In this document: in pieces, positions 1-11,345 of the stretch
Numbering within the stretch: the first letter of the stretch is position 1
Layout of the letters: each line of letters begins with the position of its first letter
Source of the DNA: Istiophorus platypterus
Lineage: Eukaryota > Chordata > Actinopteri > Istiophoriformes > Istiophoridae
NCBI GenBank assembly: GCA_016859345.1
Contig: CM029128.1
Span: forward strand, 16,756,104-16,820,103
DNA length: 64,000 nt
Reading direction: 5' to 3'
The notes under the pieces: generated by a model
Told to the model about the DNA's origin: nothing
The model's database searches: none
The model's input: the letters and a program-made list of their open reading frames with translations, nothing else
Program-made: the position numbers and the translations under genes

Positions 1-4
1 ATAT

Positions 5-270
5 GAGACTTGAATGACACTCAGTAGAGTGCAGACCTCTGCCAATGCCAATGTCAAACAACATACACCAGACTTCAAGGGAAAAAGATTCTAATTCATA
101 GTAAATGATCCAGATCTGCCTAAAAATATTATATGCGCTTTTCTCTGGCTCATCCCCATCCCTCCACCGAGTTCAGTGTAAATCTGTCCTATTTTTATGT
201 TATCCTGCCGGCAAATAAAAAAAAAACAAACAGATACGGGTGAAAAAATAACCTCCTTGGCGGAGGTAAA
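5..270 (-). repeat. Foldback/MITE-like repeat, copy A (nearly complete)
   Basis: On the minus strand this begins with the palindromic head acctccgccaaggaggt (plus-strand 251-267). A T/G-rich stretch, a 'ggcagga' block, a 'gaactcggtggaggga' block and a 'gcagatctggatca' block follow. It ends near plus-strand 31-55, where 'gacctctgccaatgccaa' is an imperfect inverted copy of the head. The same order of blocks appears at 4161-4445 and 10145-10350, so this is one family and A is its best-preserved member here. The inverted ends and lack of coding capacity suggest a non-autonomous foldback or MITE-like element. I recall this wording as common in fish and other aquatic animals; the superfamily is not assigned. 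Confidence 0.75.
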
Positions 271-3200
271 AAATATGAGGGAGATGTAATATCAATAAAG
301 ACACTCATTTAAAACTAATATACTGCAGAAACAAGCTTTCATTTGCAAATGAGTTCCTATGGAATGTAACCCTTGGTGCACTGGTAAAATATGCATTCAT
401 TTGTACATTATTATAATCTTCTCACTGTATCTCAGTGCATGAGTGCAACTGTGAGGATGTGCTGCATTAAACAAAATTCCCATGTAATCTAAACTTTTAA
501 ATAATACTAAGTTTTTAATACTAAAGTATTAGTGAATGACCTATAATATGCTGTAAAGTACTGTATAGCATAATGTACCCAGTTGTTTAGAGAATAGTAA
601 AAACAACAATATCCCTTAGCCCAACATAGAGTTTTTTGGTGAGGGACATGCCTCAGTTTGATATAATCCCATTGACAGTGACATTAAGGAATTTTACCAC
701 TGACATTGACAGCATTACGCTCAAGTAACCAGTATGGGAGACATGAGAAACACTTTCAGCATATAGAAAATTAGCCTTTATTTCTATATTCTTAGCTTCT
801 CAAAGAAAGGGAAATAGTTGGTCATTTCACTAAGTCATCAAATCCTTTTTCAAATATATCAGTGAGTGCCTGTAGATTCTCCACTCACATCATTGCCAAA
901 GTGTCACCTCTAGCAATGTTTGGACACTGTGAAGACTTTGGAAACTGACACTTGAGAAAACTAACAGCAGAGTCGTGCTGCAGATTTTGAAACAGCATTA
1001 CATAATCCTAAACTTCATTATCATTGAAAGAGGGGTCTACTTTGGCCTTGAATGGATGCACTTTCTTTCTGTGCACAAATCCCCTTGTTCTTATCTGATG
1101 GCATTAAAATCCAGCCTGGTCTTTAGCTGCCGCTCATCTGGTTCAAGGTCTGATGAGATAAGGGAATTTTTCCTGATAAATTCAAGGCATTGCAGGGTGA
1201 AAAAAACAACAGCTGTTTTAAGGATAGTGTAAATAGTATATCTAGGGCCAAGGAGTTGGACAAAGAAGATGAACAAAGAGTTCTTCAACTTGAGAGCATT
1301 TTCAGATGTGTCCTAATTTTCAGACCACAGTGCTTAACATCTGTGGGTAGTGAAACATTTTCTTTTGGGTGTACTCTAACAGCTGAGAAGTTAATGGACC
1401 GGTCAGATGTATTCACATGAAAGTTACTATCCCTGATGGCTTTTACCTATTAAATCCAAACGAATCCTTATGGAAGATATTTCAAAAAGGAAGGGCTGCT
1501 CAGTTTTCTTTTTCACAAATATAGCTGACTGTACAAAATTGATCTTCAAAGAAGAGGACCTGTTTTTTGTTGGCTAAAGAGCCTTGTTGGTTATTTCTAG
1601 CATGTCCATTTTTTTCTTTTTTGCTATAAGTGCAATTAAAAAAATCATAGATATGTCTTTAAAAAATTATGCTGGTCCAGTATCAGTGATCATTTGTTTC
1701 TGATCTTGTATGTAGTCCACTAAACACAAATTTAAACATCTTTTTGTACATTTATTTAATTAAATTTTATGTAATTTATCCATGCATTTTACTGCATGCT
1801 TCAGGCCGGTCTCAAACTGCATACTTGCAGTCTCTTGCAGCTCCACTTGATGGCAGTGGAATATCAGTCATAGCTATTACAAAAGTCTCCTTTTCACTCT
1901 GCGTCATTCAGTTCCTACACAAAACATTAGCACAATAAGAACTGCACTGTACCTTCTTCATTATGAGAAGCACAACCACACTGGCCTCTAGCCCACAGGT
2001 CTGTATGTGGGTTTGGCTTTGGCTCAATCAGCATGACAGAGCCTCATGAAATGATTTCAACAAACGCAAGCACTTCTGTAACCTTGGACAGAATAACAGC
2101 AAATGATGTACACTATGTTGCTGAGAACTTTAACAACTGATGTAGGTCCTCTGCCAGGCACCAACTGCACTTTGTGCAGCAGTCTAGCACATTAGAAAAT
2201 ATTAATTTAGTGAACTGAAAACATGAATGTATTATGCAAATAGAAATGTATGCACGCCAGAGATTGTCTTATACATGCTACTGAGGTAGAATCAGATATA
2301 GCCCCTGGTGCTAACGTAGAGTACACAGTCTCAGATGCATTGGTATCATACTCCACAACTGCTACACAGTGCATAAGTGCAGTGGTGAGAATCCACATAC
2401 AGTATTTATTATGCGAAAGAAAGTCCCCGTGTGGTACAAACGATTGCAAGTAAATAATGGATAATGTCATCTCATGGAACACCAGGTGGAATGCAAAGTC
2501 TGAAGTGCTATTGCTCATTTCAACCCATTTTGCAATTGCATGATACGGTATGTTGACCTTGGAGGGGGCAATTCAGGATTGCTTATTTCCTATAATGCAT
2601 GTCATGATCCCGGAGGCATTGCATGTCTTGAAGGGATCCAGTGGATTTGTGCATTATTGAAAGGCCCTACATTACCAGATTCTCAGTCCGAAGGAGAGTG
2701 AACGCTTTTAATTAAACACCGGTAACTCTGAGGCGCTTTAGGGTACAAGAGGTTAGATGCAATGTATTTGTGCATGTACTTACATGCACAGACACCTGTT
2801 GTATAACTATACATATAAATAAAGGCAATATTTCTAATTCTGAATACAACCCAAAAATGATGAGATGATCAAGGGTTTTGTGACACCCCTGCAAGAAAAA
2901 CGATAATATTTCAGTATCCTAAATAATAAGAATTCTTATATCATCTGACGAGAGTAAATCTTGTAGCACAACCCGTGAAGCATACTGCAGAGAGATGTAA
3001 GCAGCTGGGCACAAGTATGTTCTGAGCAGTAATGCAATCTGTTGAACTAATATATCTGATGTTGCTGCTTTCCATGTCAGTGTGAGTAAGTCATCCTTTG
3101 CCTTGAAAAGAAACAGTAGCATTCAGGCTGCTTTCAGCTGAAAGAGATGGTGAGTGAATTAGCCACGCATGCTGGCAGAGCTGTATCAAATATTCTTCCT

Positions 3201-4160
3201 TGCTTCCTCATTCCCTGTGATGCCGTTTGATCTCCTCCTTTTATTCTTTGTACCCTCGTTCATCACTCAATCGCATTTTCTCTTTACACCTGAAAAAAAA
3301 AAACAAAACTCTGAAACCCATAGCTTTTATTATGCAGGCCCAGGGATCTCAAATGGACTTTAATCATCTGAGGATCATATCCCTGAGGCTAATGCCAGTC
3401 ATATCTAGGCTCCTTTTTGTTAGGTAATGGATGGGCAATTCATTCTGTGGATGAGTAGAGAAAGAAATTGAATTGTATTCTTCTCTTTAAAAATTCATGC
3501 ATAGTATAGTATTCAAATGATTTAAAGAGTTGAAAGTTTGTTGAGATGAAAAATGTATTTTAGCAATCTTAAAAAAAAAACAACAACAAAAAACATCATA
3601 CAGATTCCATTATAGTATGAAACAGTCAAATATTATGTATCACAGTCTTAGAGAAGCACATGGTCTTACATTTATTTATAATTCAAATTCTGAATATTTT
3701 CTGAATATTCTTTTAAAAAATGAGAAATCCCTTCTCGTGCAAACTTAATTCCTTATTCTTTTTTTTCTAAAAATGTCAATAAATAATGAACCACAGACAG
3801 TGTTTTTGACCTTTGGGGAGTGCTTTATGAGATAACACTGAAGTTTTCTCAAAAAAACCAAAAACAAACCTTTGTTGTGCCCGCCCTCATATCTGCCAAA
3901 TCCAAACAAATTAACTCTGGACATCAGTGTTTACTGTCATCAAAGGATGAGTCATATCGAAACCAAGTCTGTGTTTGGTTTGGATAACACACATTTGGAT
4001 TAATAAAGAAGCGATATCTGAGACTGGACAGTGCAATACTCTCATTTGAAAGAAGTAGATTTTCAACAAAGTGGTGCATAACTTGTTGGTGTAACTTTTA
4101 ACCACATCTCATGGAATTCAACATTGGTTTGGGTTCACTCAGTTGCTCCGAAGTCCTTTT
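271..4160. other. AT-rich stretch without a recognised gene
   Basis: No coding region was recognised. All open frames are under about 105 codons, overlap on opposite strands and carry no known motif. There are A/T-rich runs near 3290-3305 and 3568-3595. The sequence reads as unique intergenic or intronic DNA. Confidence 0.7.
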
Positions 4161-4445
4161 TGGGGATTACCTCTGCCAAGGAGGTTGTTTTGTCACCTGT
4201 GTGTTTGTTGGTTTGTTTGTTTGTTTGTTTGTCGGTGGTGTGTTTATTTGTTGACAACATTACACCGATTTGCACTAAACTTGGTGGAGGGATACAGCAT
4301 AGGCCAGGAAAGAACCCATTAAATTTTGGTGCAGATCTGGTTAAAGGGTAGACGCAGGATTTTTTTTCTTATCATTTTCCTTAGCTTTGTGAGATAAGAT
4401 ATTTTTGACGATATCTTTTTGGAGGTATGCACTATACTGAATTGC
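4161..4445 (+). repeat. Foldback/MITE-like repeat, copy B
   Basis: The head is 'acctctgccaaggaggttg' at about 4169-4187. It is followed by a (TTTG)n tract near 4202-4235, then 'gcactaaacttggtggaggg', 'aggccaggaaagaaccca' and 'gcagatctgg'. The degraded tail 'ggaggtatgcactatactga' sits near 4422-4441. The order matches copies A and D. The open frame across it (4124-4351) reads LVCLFVCL... because of the TTTG repeat and is not a gene. A short inverted repeat (aagatat/atatctt) lies in its 3' part. Confidence 0.75.
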
Positions 4446-4579
4446 TAATTTTTGTTCTGAATAATAGTCACTTAATATACTACATGCAATTAATGTACAG
4501 AGATTTGCATTTCTGCCAGCGGTGAAGAGATATCAACAGCTTACAAAATCTGACGGCAATTTGAAGGACTAGATTAATG

Positions 4580-4840
4580 TTTGAGAATTAGCTTTTTCAC
4601 TCTCTTGCAGTGGGTAGAGAAGATTGATACCACTTTCACATTTACAATATATGTTAAATATAAAGCTATAGCCTGGAGACAGCTGGCTTAGCTTAACACA
4701 GAGTCTAGAAACAAGGGGAAACAGTATGCCTGTCCAAAGGTAACAAAAGCTAACTGCTGGCAGTTCATAATTACTATAAAGATGAGAGTGATATCGATCT
4801 TCTCATCCAACACTTGGCAAGAAAGAAAGAATTATCAAAT
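4580..4840. repeat. Short foldback element with about 45-bp terminal inverted repeats
   Basis: The left end (about 4591-4645) contains 'ctcttgcagtgggtagagaa' followed by 'gattgataccactttcac'. The right end (about 4780-4830) is its inverted, diverged copy, containing 'gatgagagtgatatcgatct' and 'tctcatccaacacttggcaa'. The interior includes 'agctggcttagcttaacaca' and 'ctgtccaaaggtaacaaaa', wording I recognise from a very common teleost repeat. There is no coding capacity, so this is a MITE-like element. A right-half copy lies at 59560-59695. Confidence 0.65.
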
Positions 4841-7474
4841 AATTTCCCTAAAAAAGACTTTGGTAGACAGTACAGCACTTGTTTAATTATAATAATTAGT
4901 TCACCTAGTAAATCATTTTCAAAAATTGTTATATGATATTTGAAATGTTTTGTATCATCGTGTAGTTTTTATTGAAAACAATATGTGCTTTGCACTTTCT
5001 ATCTTGGAAATATTGGAAATATGATGAAGGAGCAAAGTCTTTCAGGCCATTAAAAGGGTTGATGAAGAATCTTACTTATCACCTTAAGTCAAGTGAACTC
5101 AGGTCTAGTCAAATTTAATTATATACCACCAAATCATAACAGAAGCTGACTCAGGACAGTTTTCATATAGAGCAGAGAGAGTTTATATCATTCCCTGTAA
5201 TATTATTTACAGAGACCCAACAATTCCCACTCAGAGCAAGCAATTGGTGACAGGGATTAAAAGGTGATTAGATTCTTCACCCTGAGCTCCCTGAAACCTC
5301 TTAAAATCCATTGTATGAGATTGAAATACAAGCTAAAGTGGTATTTTCCCATTTCTGATTAGAAGCAAATTTCTGAGATTCATGTGGTTAAATCTTGGAG
5401 CTGGGGTTAGAAATGAGGTCAGTTAAGAGATATGCCAGGCACATGGGATACTCTTGAGGGATGAAGAAAATAGTCAACTGACTTGATGAATATTTATAGT
5501 ATAGTCACTTATTATTCTATCATACATAAATAAACAGTGGAATATTATGCATGGGGTACTTGTACTCTAATTTCTCAACAATTTTAATTCTTTTAAATTT
5601 ATGCCAGTTGTCTGTTAAATATAAGCATATGGACACATTATATATAAAAATTAATACAGGTTTAGTTAATTACATATGTTTAGTTACTCTTCGCAGCCAA
5701 GTGGCTTGATATGAAAAAGGAGGGCAAGCTCTGTATATAGGGGCATTTCCTGGATCATAAAATCAAGTCTGACAATCTTATCTCACTTTAAATTTTTCCA
5801 TGGCATATTGGCACAAGTTAATTCCATTCCTTCTCCATTTTTCCATCTGAATTTCATTGTGTCTGCCTAATCAGCCAGAAGCAGAAATGATCTGCTAACA
5901 TTTCATTTCTCCATGAATATTTGATTGTCAAAAATTGCCCTAAGGGAATGAACTGGGCCTAAAGTTCGGCTTTGATTTGCGATTAAACTATCAAGAAATC
6001 AATTTCATCTGCTTTGAATAATTCAGGGTTTAATGGAATGAGAAATGGCAAAAAGGGCATGGGTTATGAGATGGTCTGACGGGTGTGCACGTGTGTGAGT
6101 GTCTGTGTGTCCGTGTATGTGCCTGCATGCATACGTGTGTGTTGGGGGTGGTGGGGAAATGGGGGGGTTATATTACTCAAAATGAAAGCAGGGTCCTGCA
6201 ATGTGGTGCACAGTGGCTGGGAAAGTACTGTCATTTCACCTGTACTGCTGGTGTCGCATGTCAATGAGGTGTCTGTGTCTGTAATTTGTTGATAACAGTG
6301 GGTCCAGTGGAAATATATGAGATTAGTTGATTGGTCAGAGTGTTACTAAACTGATTTATTGCCTTTTTCTTACAGGAATTCGAATAGATCATGTGCAAAA
6401 CACAGAGGGAGCATTTTCTGTTAAATATCCGCTGTAATTGGTGTCAGAAAAGCTTTCATGTTCTACGGTCCACCAGTCACTGATCATTTTTTACTACCCT
6501 TGATGAATCTTAACTGGTGATTAGCCCCAAGTTAAGACTCTAATAGGGAAAACAAAAATGAAAGAAATACGGCAGAAGAAGAAAGAAAGAAATGAGATGA
6601 GTCTCTTAAGGGACTGCGAGAGGTTCTTCACAGAAAGGGCAAATTTTGCTCATCTCCCAAATGAGCACATAATGGCAAGGGTTCAGAAAGACTTTTTGAT
6701 GTCATCTAGTTGCTCCGAATCCCCGGAGCTATCCCACAGTGATGTGCATGCATATGTCATCTACTGCTCTTGTCAGTTCAAAACGGATGGCGGCACTGGC
6801 GTTTCTCGACAAGACACAAATAAATGATCCTGCATTAGTTGCATGCAGCCCCACCTGACAGTTGTAGAATTAAAGAGGTGGCTGTGTTATCAAAAAGCTA
6901 AGACGGCTGGTAGCAAACCGGAGCCAGCAGCCTTAGTTCCAGTCGAGCTTGTCAAAATGTTACGTCTTTTATTTGAAAAAAGTTAGCGAGCTAACACTGG
7001 CAAGCTAACTCTAACTGATGTTTGTCAATGTTTACATTTGACTGAGCTGCGGCTCATCTTTATTTTAGGATCCTACTTTCTGAATCTTGTTTCAGAGGAT
7101 TGGCAAGTTAATGTGATGTTAGGAGAGGATATTCCCAAAGCATCCTATTTCAGGGCTAATCACTTCCTAGCTAGACAGCATGTCAACAGAAGTTGACATA
7201 ACCTACTGAAATATTTTGGAAACATCATCATTAGTGGGTTACGCTTTAAATATGGGAGGCGTAAGAATCCTTCTAGAGTTCGCAAGCAATAGCAATGGAG
7301 TTTAATTGAAAGACAGCAGGTCCCAGTCGGCACAAGTATTTAGTATTGTGGAGAGGTGGTGGTCATGTTGTATTGAGGACTGGGCTCATCGAGGACTTCA
7401 GGCAAACCAATTGTTGTCAAACAGTCTTTCTGAACCACTCAGGTGACATTAAAAGGGGCCGAAATAATGCGATC
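4841..7474. other. Stretch without a recognised gene; GT-rich patch and small hairpin
   Basis: No gene was recognised. An imperfect TG-rich patch lies at about 6083-6150 and creates spurious Cys/Val-rich frames on both strands. An 89-codon frame at 6558-6827 has no recognisable domain and no supporting splice or repeat context. A perfect 8-bp hairpin (atgtcaac/gttgacat, 4-nt loop) lies at 7180-7199. Confidence 0.65.
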
Positions 7475-7985
7475 AGCTAAATGTCAGAATGCTATCATCA
7501 ACATGCTAACAGGCTCACAATGCCAACGCTACCATTCTTTTGTTTGTCAGGTCCAATGTTAACTATGTTCACCCTGTTGTCGGCATGCTAACATTTAGTA
7601 ATTAGCACTAAACACAAAGGGCACCTGAGGCGGTATGGAACTTCATTAATTGTAGTTTTCAGAATTTGGTCTGACAGTCAAATATAAAACTGCCGGCAGA
7701 GAAAAAGTCAGGGGATCACGGGAGGATTCATTGCCTGGGATCCTTGAATAACCACCAAATTTCTTGGGAATCCCTCCAGTAGTTCTCGAAACATTTTACT
7801 AAACCCAAAACTGTAAGCCCCATGGTGGCATTAGAGGAAGAGTGAGAGGATCGCCAAAGTCATCAGGATTCATCCAGCGGGAAACGGGAGTGTCTGTACA
7901 GTCCATCCAGTGTTGGTTTGGACCATAGTGGTGGACTAACTGACTGACATCGCCACGCTGCTAGTGTGGCTGAAAAAATTAAAAC
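7475..7985 (+). repeat. Unclassified interspersed fish repeat, diverged copy
   Basis: Several phrases in order match a teleost repeat I recognise from memory: 'catgctaacaggctcacaat', 'catgctaacatttagtaatt', 'gcactaaacacaaagggcac', 'aaaagtcaggggatcac', 'aatccctccagtagtt', 'ccccatggtggcattagagg' and 'accatagtggtggactaact'. The module around 'gtggcattagaggaagag... atcgccaaagtcatcaggat' resembles an earlier module around 'agtcaggggatcacgggagg', so there is weak internal duplication. There is no coding potential. The transposon class is not determined. Confidence 0.6.
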
Positions 7986-9889
7986 CCAAACAATAATACC
8001 ATTAGAATGCTGTGTGTACTCAAAATGTATTTCCCATCTAACTCCCTTTCTATGGCTCTATCTCCTTCTGACGAGTCCTTGAGGAAGATAATTCTTATTA
8101 TTGACAGCTATAGCAGACCCTTGACCTCCTTGTAGAGAGGGGAAAACTAGGTAAAGAAGAACAGCATCGCTTTCACAAAAAGCTCATAACATCTCTATTA
8201 TCTGGTGACTAAAATGTAAACTACTTTTCAAAAAGCACTTTGAAGGACCAACCTTCTGTCTTATCTTGAAAACCGTGGATTTCACTGTACTGTATGTGTT
8301 AAGAGGTTGTGGAAAAGATTTGTGAACCCAAGTGTTCTGACACTATCTCAAGTAATAGATGTTTATATAATAAAAGAGCAAAAAAAATAAAGTATGCAAT
8401 TTCAAGATGGTCAGCATATTTTTATTTATTTTTTTTTTTCTGTAGAAGGATTTGGAAAGTTCTGCACTTTACTGAATCAATCACTCTGAATCAAAATGAT
8501 TAAAACCCCTGATCTCAAGTACATAATAATCTTCAGAAATAAGTGAAAATGAACCACTTTTGTACAACCAGAATACTTTACATAAAATACCCAAGGTTAC
8601 TGAACAAAAGACAAAAAAAAATGCATTATAGTTAGATAATACAAACACAATAAGTAACTAGACAAATTTATTAGGGTACAATTATTTGCATGCTTGAATA
8701 TTATTTGGCTGCATTAACTATCATAACATTCATCTCAGATATCCACATCAATCTGCAGACTTCTCTCATTGATTTTCTTCTTAGCACTATGTCTTGGATG
8801 GATCTAAACAGTGAAACTGTGAAACCTCTTGATAAAATTATGAATATTATTAAATGTTGAAATGGGATTTTTTTTTTACATTTCTCATGCTCTCACAGAG
8901 CTTTGGAGGTAGCAAAATGAAACTTTTGGAATAATTTTGCCACCTTTGCCACCAGAAATAATCACCCCCCTTTTATGCAGTAAAAAACTATCATTCATTG
9001 GGTAATTCAGGTCATGTCACACAAATAATTGAGCACAGCTGAGTCTTATTTGTTATTTTTTTGTTTTAGGAACTAATTTAAGACTTACTTAAAAAATTGT
9101 TTTTCATTGGGTTGAGGAAATTTACAAGTTACAGCCTGTAGTGGCTTGGTTTGTTGCATACTAGATGATATAACTTGTGCTGTTTGTCAAGTCAAAACAT
9201 TAATCTTAGTCCTTTAGCTCAAAACACTTATATTATTTTGCAATTTCAAGGTTTTCTGATCTCATTTCTGACACCATCGACTGGGAGCATTAGAACACAA
9301 TAAAGAAAGTCGGGCCCGGGCTAATTCCACCTGAAACAGGTTTGGGTAGATTATTACAAAATGGATTGTAATATACCCAGAAATATATAAAAGCTGTCTG
9401 ATGTGAGATCATTCAGCCCTTCTATACTTGAAAAGCTTGGAAGAAGAAGCCACTTTCATTTATGAAAAGCTGATCCCTCAAGTTTGTCTGAGTTGAGAAC
9501 GGACACAGAGTAATTGAAGCTGAGAAGTGGATGTGACTGGACACGTGATGCCACTGTTTTTTCGCCAGAAGTACTTTTTAGTGAAATATTTCTTCTTCAG
9601 AACCAGTGTGACAATTCCTTAAACTTACATCGTGACAGCAAATAGAGTTGCTCACTGTGGATCATAGGTAGAGTGAAAGCAAGGGAACTTACAACAAATA
9701 AACAGGAACACAAGTTTAAAATTGCAAAATAATATGTATGTATTAGATTAATATTTTGTCCAAACACATGGCACAAGACGATATCCTCTAGTAGGCAACA
9801 AACCGAGCCATTAAAAGCTGCAAGTTTGAAAAATGAAAAACGTGGTCAATAGTTATCAGACAGAAATGGAAAACATTGAAGTCAACATA
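7986..9889. other. AT-rich stretch without a recognised gene
   Basis: No gene or repeat family was recognised. T-rich runs near 8424-8441 and 8869-8879. Open frames are short and lack motifs. Confidence 0.65.
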
Positions 9890-10020
9890 GTACAAATATT
9901 CTTGGATGTTTAGTACAAATTTCAACCCAATCCAGTAAAACATAAGCCCTCCTCCAAGTTTGGTGCATCGGGTCAGTAGTTTTGGCATAATCCTGCTGAC
10001 AAATCAATCAACAAAGTAAC
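9890..10020 (-). repeat. Foldback/MITE-like repeat, copy C (partial)
   Basis: The minus strand reads 'gatttgtcagcaggattatg', then 'ccaaaactactgacccg', then 'caccaaacttggaggaggg'. These correspond block for block to copy D ('gtttgtcagcaggattatgc', 'aaaaattactgaacag', 'cactgaactttgtggaagg'). The palindromic head and the tail are not clear. It lies about 125 bp from copy D in the opposite orientation, with the 5' parts facing each other. Confidence 0.65.
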
Positions 10021-10144
10021 AAGGTGACGATATAAGGAAAATAGAAAAAATACACTTTCTCTACTCACTTTGAAAATTATTATGCTGTTTCAAAGTTACT
10101 TCAGTGTATATCACATGTAGTAAATGTGATCAATGCTGTCTATT

Positions 10145-10350
10145 TTTTCTTTTATTTATTTTTTTGTTTGTCAGCAGGATTATGCAAAAATTACTGAACA
10201 GATTTGCACTGAACTTTGTGGAAGGTTGGGCATGGGCCAGGGAAGAACACATTACATTTTTCGAGCAGATCCGGATCATTTCTTATAATTTGAAATTTTT
10301 CCTCTGAGGTCTGGCGTATGTTGTTCTACTGAGTGCATTTTCTAGTTTCC
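10145..10350 (+). repeat. Foldback/MITE-like repeat, copy D
   Basis: The blocks occur in the family order: T/G-rich lead, 'gtttgtcagcaggattatgc', 'ggcatgggccagggaagaac', 'gcagatccggatcatttctt', then the tail 'gaggtctggcgtatgttg' and 'actgagtgcattttctag'. The tail matches the end of copy A ('gaggtctgcactctactgag' on the minus strand). The palindromic head is not recognisable, so the 5' end is lost or diverged. Confidence 0.7.
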
Positions 10351-11289
10351 TCTTTCCAGGTCTTACACATGTCTGTTTCTGTCTCAAAAATTTCTATCCT
10401 ACTTTTAAGTTGCCCTGCATCCTCAACTTTCGTGATAAGGCAGCAATATGCTTTTAAGAAGTCCATTCGGGCATTTATTTTGGGAGGATAACTAGCAGAG
10501 TGGTTCATTTAAATTCACACTTTTGTAATATTTCATAACTCGACTTCTGACCTCTTGTCAACAGTTTCCTCGCTCTTGATTGCAGAGACTACAATGATTA
10601 AAACTGGGGAGAGAGTGCAAGCTTTATGGATGCTGAGTATGAATACAAAATTAGTGATGCAGCTCAAGAACAGTTTGGGAAATAGGACTGACAAGGAGTG
10701 TTGACACATCATCAAACTGAGACTGATTGCTTGAATAATTGGTTTGTACCTAATTATATTAGAGTGCCCTCTTGGGTGTGTGCATGATTATGTGTGCATA
10801 GTGTTCTGTGTTTTTTCGCTGCCTGTGTTCTGGGATAGGGGCTGGATGGTAGGAGCTTTGCTCCAAGGAAACTGGCAGATTTGCTTTCTAGTGGGGGCTT
10901 CGATCAAATTCACAGAGCAAGTCTCCAACCACAATTAAATTTTAAAAGTTTACAATCACGTTAGGGAGCTGTAGAGAAAGAGGGAAGCACTGAAAGGGCG
11001 ACCGAGTGTTTTTGTTCTGAGGCTGTGATAAGAAGGCAGCCTCTAAGTGAGTTAAATGAGAAATAGCGTCGGCACAGCTGTTGTTCCATTAAAGTCCCCC
11101 TGAGGAGGCTTTAGAAGGGGTCCGAGAGGATCCGATATAGGCAGTGTGCCAGTAGGCCTCACTGCATCTGTTACTGATTCTTCAAATGGTGACAGAATCA
11201 CTCATTTGATGTGTGACCATGACCGATTCACTTGAGATTGTAAACATCTTAAGGTCATTCATCACCACCTTGTATAAATACATACATAC
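10351..11289. other. Stretch without a recognised gene
   Basis: Only short frames without motifs (for example a 60-codon Lys/Glu-rich minus-strand frame at 10326-10508 that could be chance). No repeat family was recognised. Confidence 0.6.
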
Positions 11290-11345
11290 ACTGACCTGCC
11301 ACAACATTAAAACTGGTAACTGGTTTTAATGTTTTGGTTGATTGT
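11290..11345. repeat. Minimal palindromic transposon-end element (copy 1)
   Basis: The sequence is 'ctgacctgccacaacattaa' followed by 'aactggtaactggttttaat' and 'gttttgg'. The arms aacattaaaac (11303-11313) and gttttaatgtt (11323-11333) are perfect inverted repeats around a 9-nt centre. The wording matches the terminal repeats of Tc1/mariner-type elements of fish as I remember them. It looks like two ends joined with the interior gone. A second copy of the same structure lies at 59282-59330. Confidence 0.6.

Noticed and set aside
4124..4351. Frame with LVCLFVCL-type sequence resembling a membrane segment
   Set aside because: It comes from the TTTG tract of foldback copy B.
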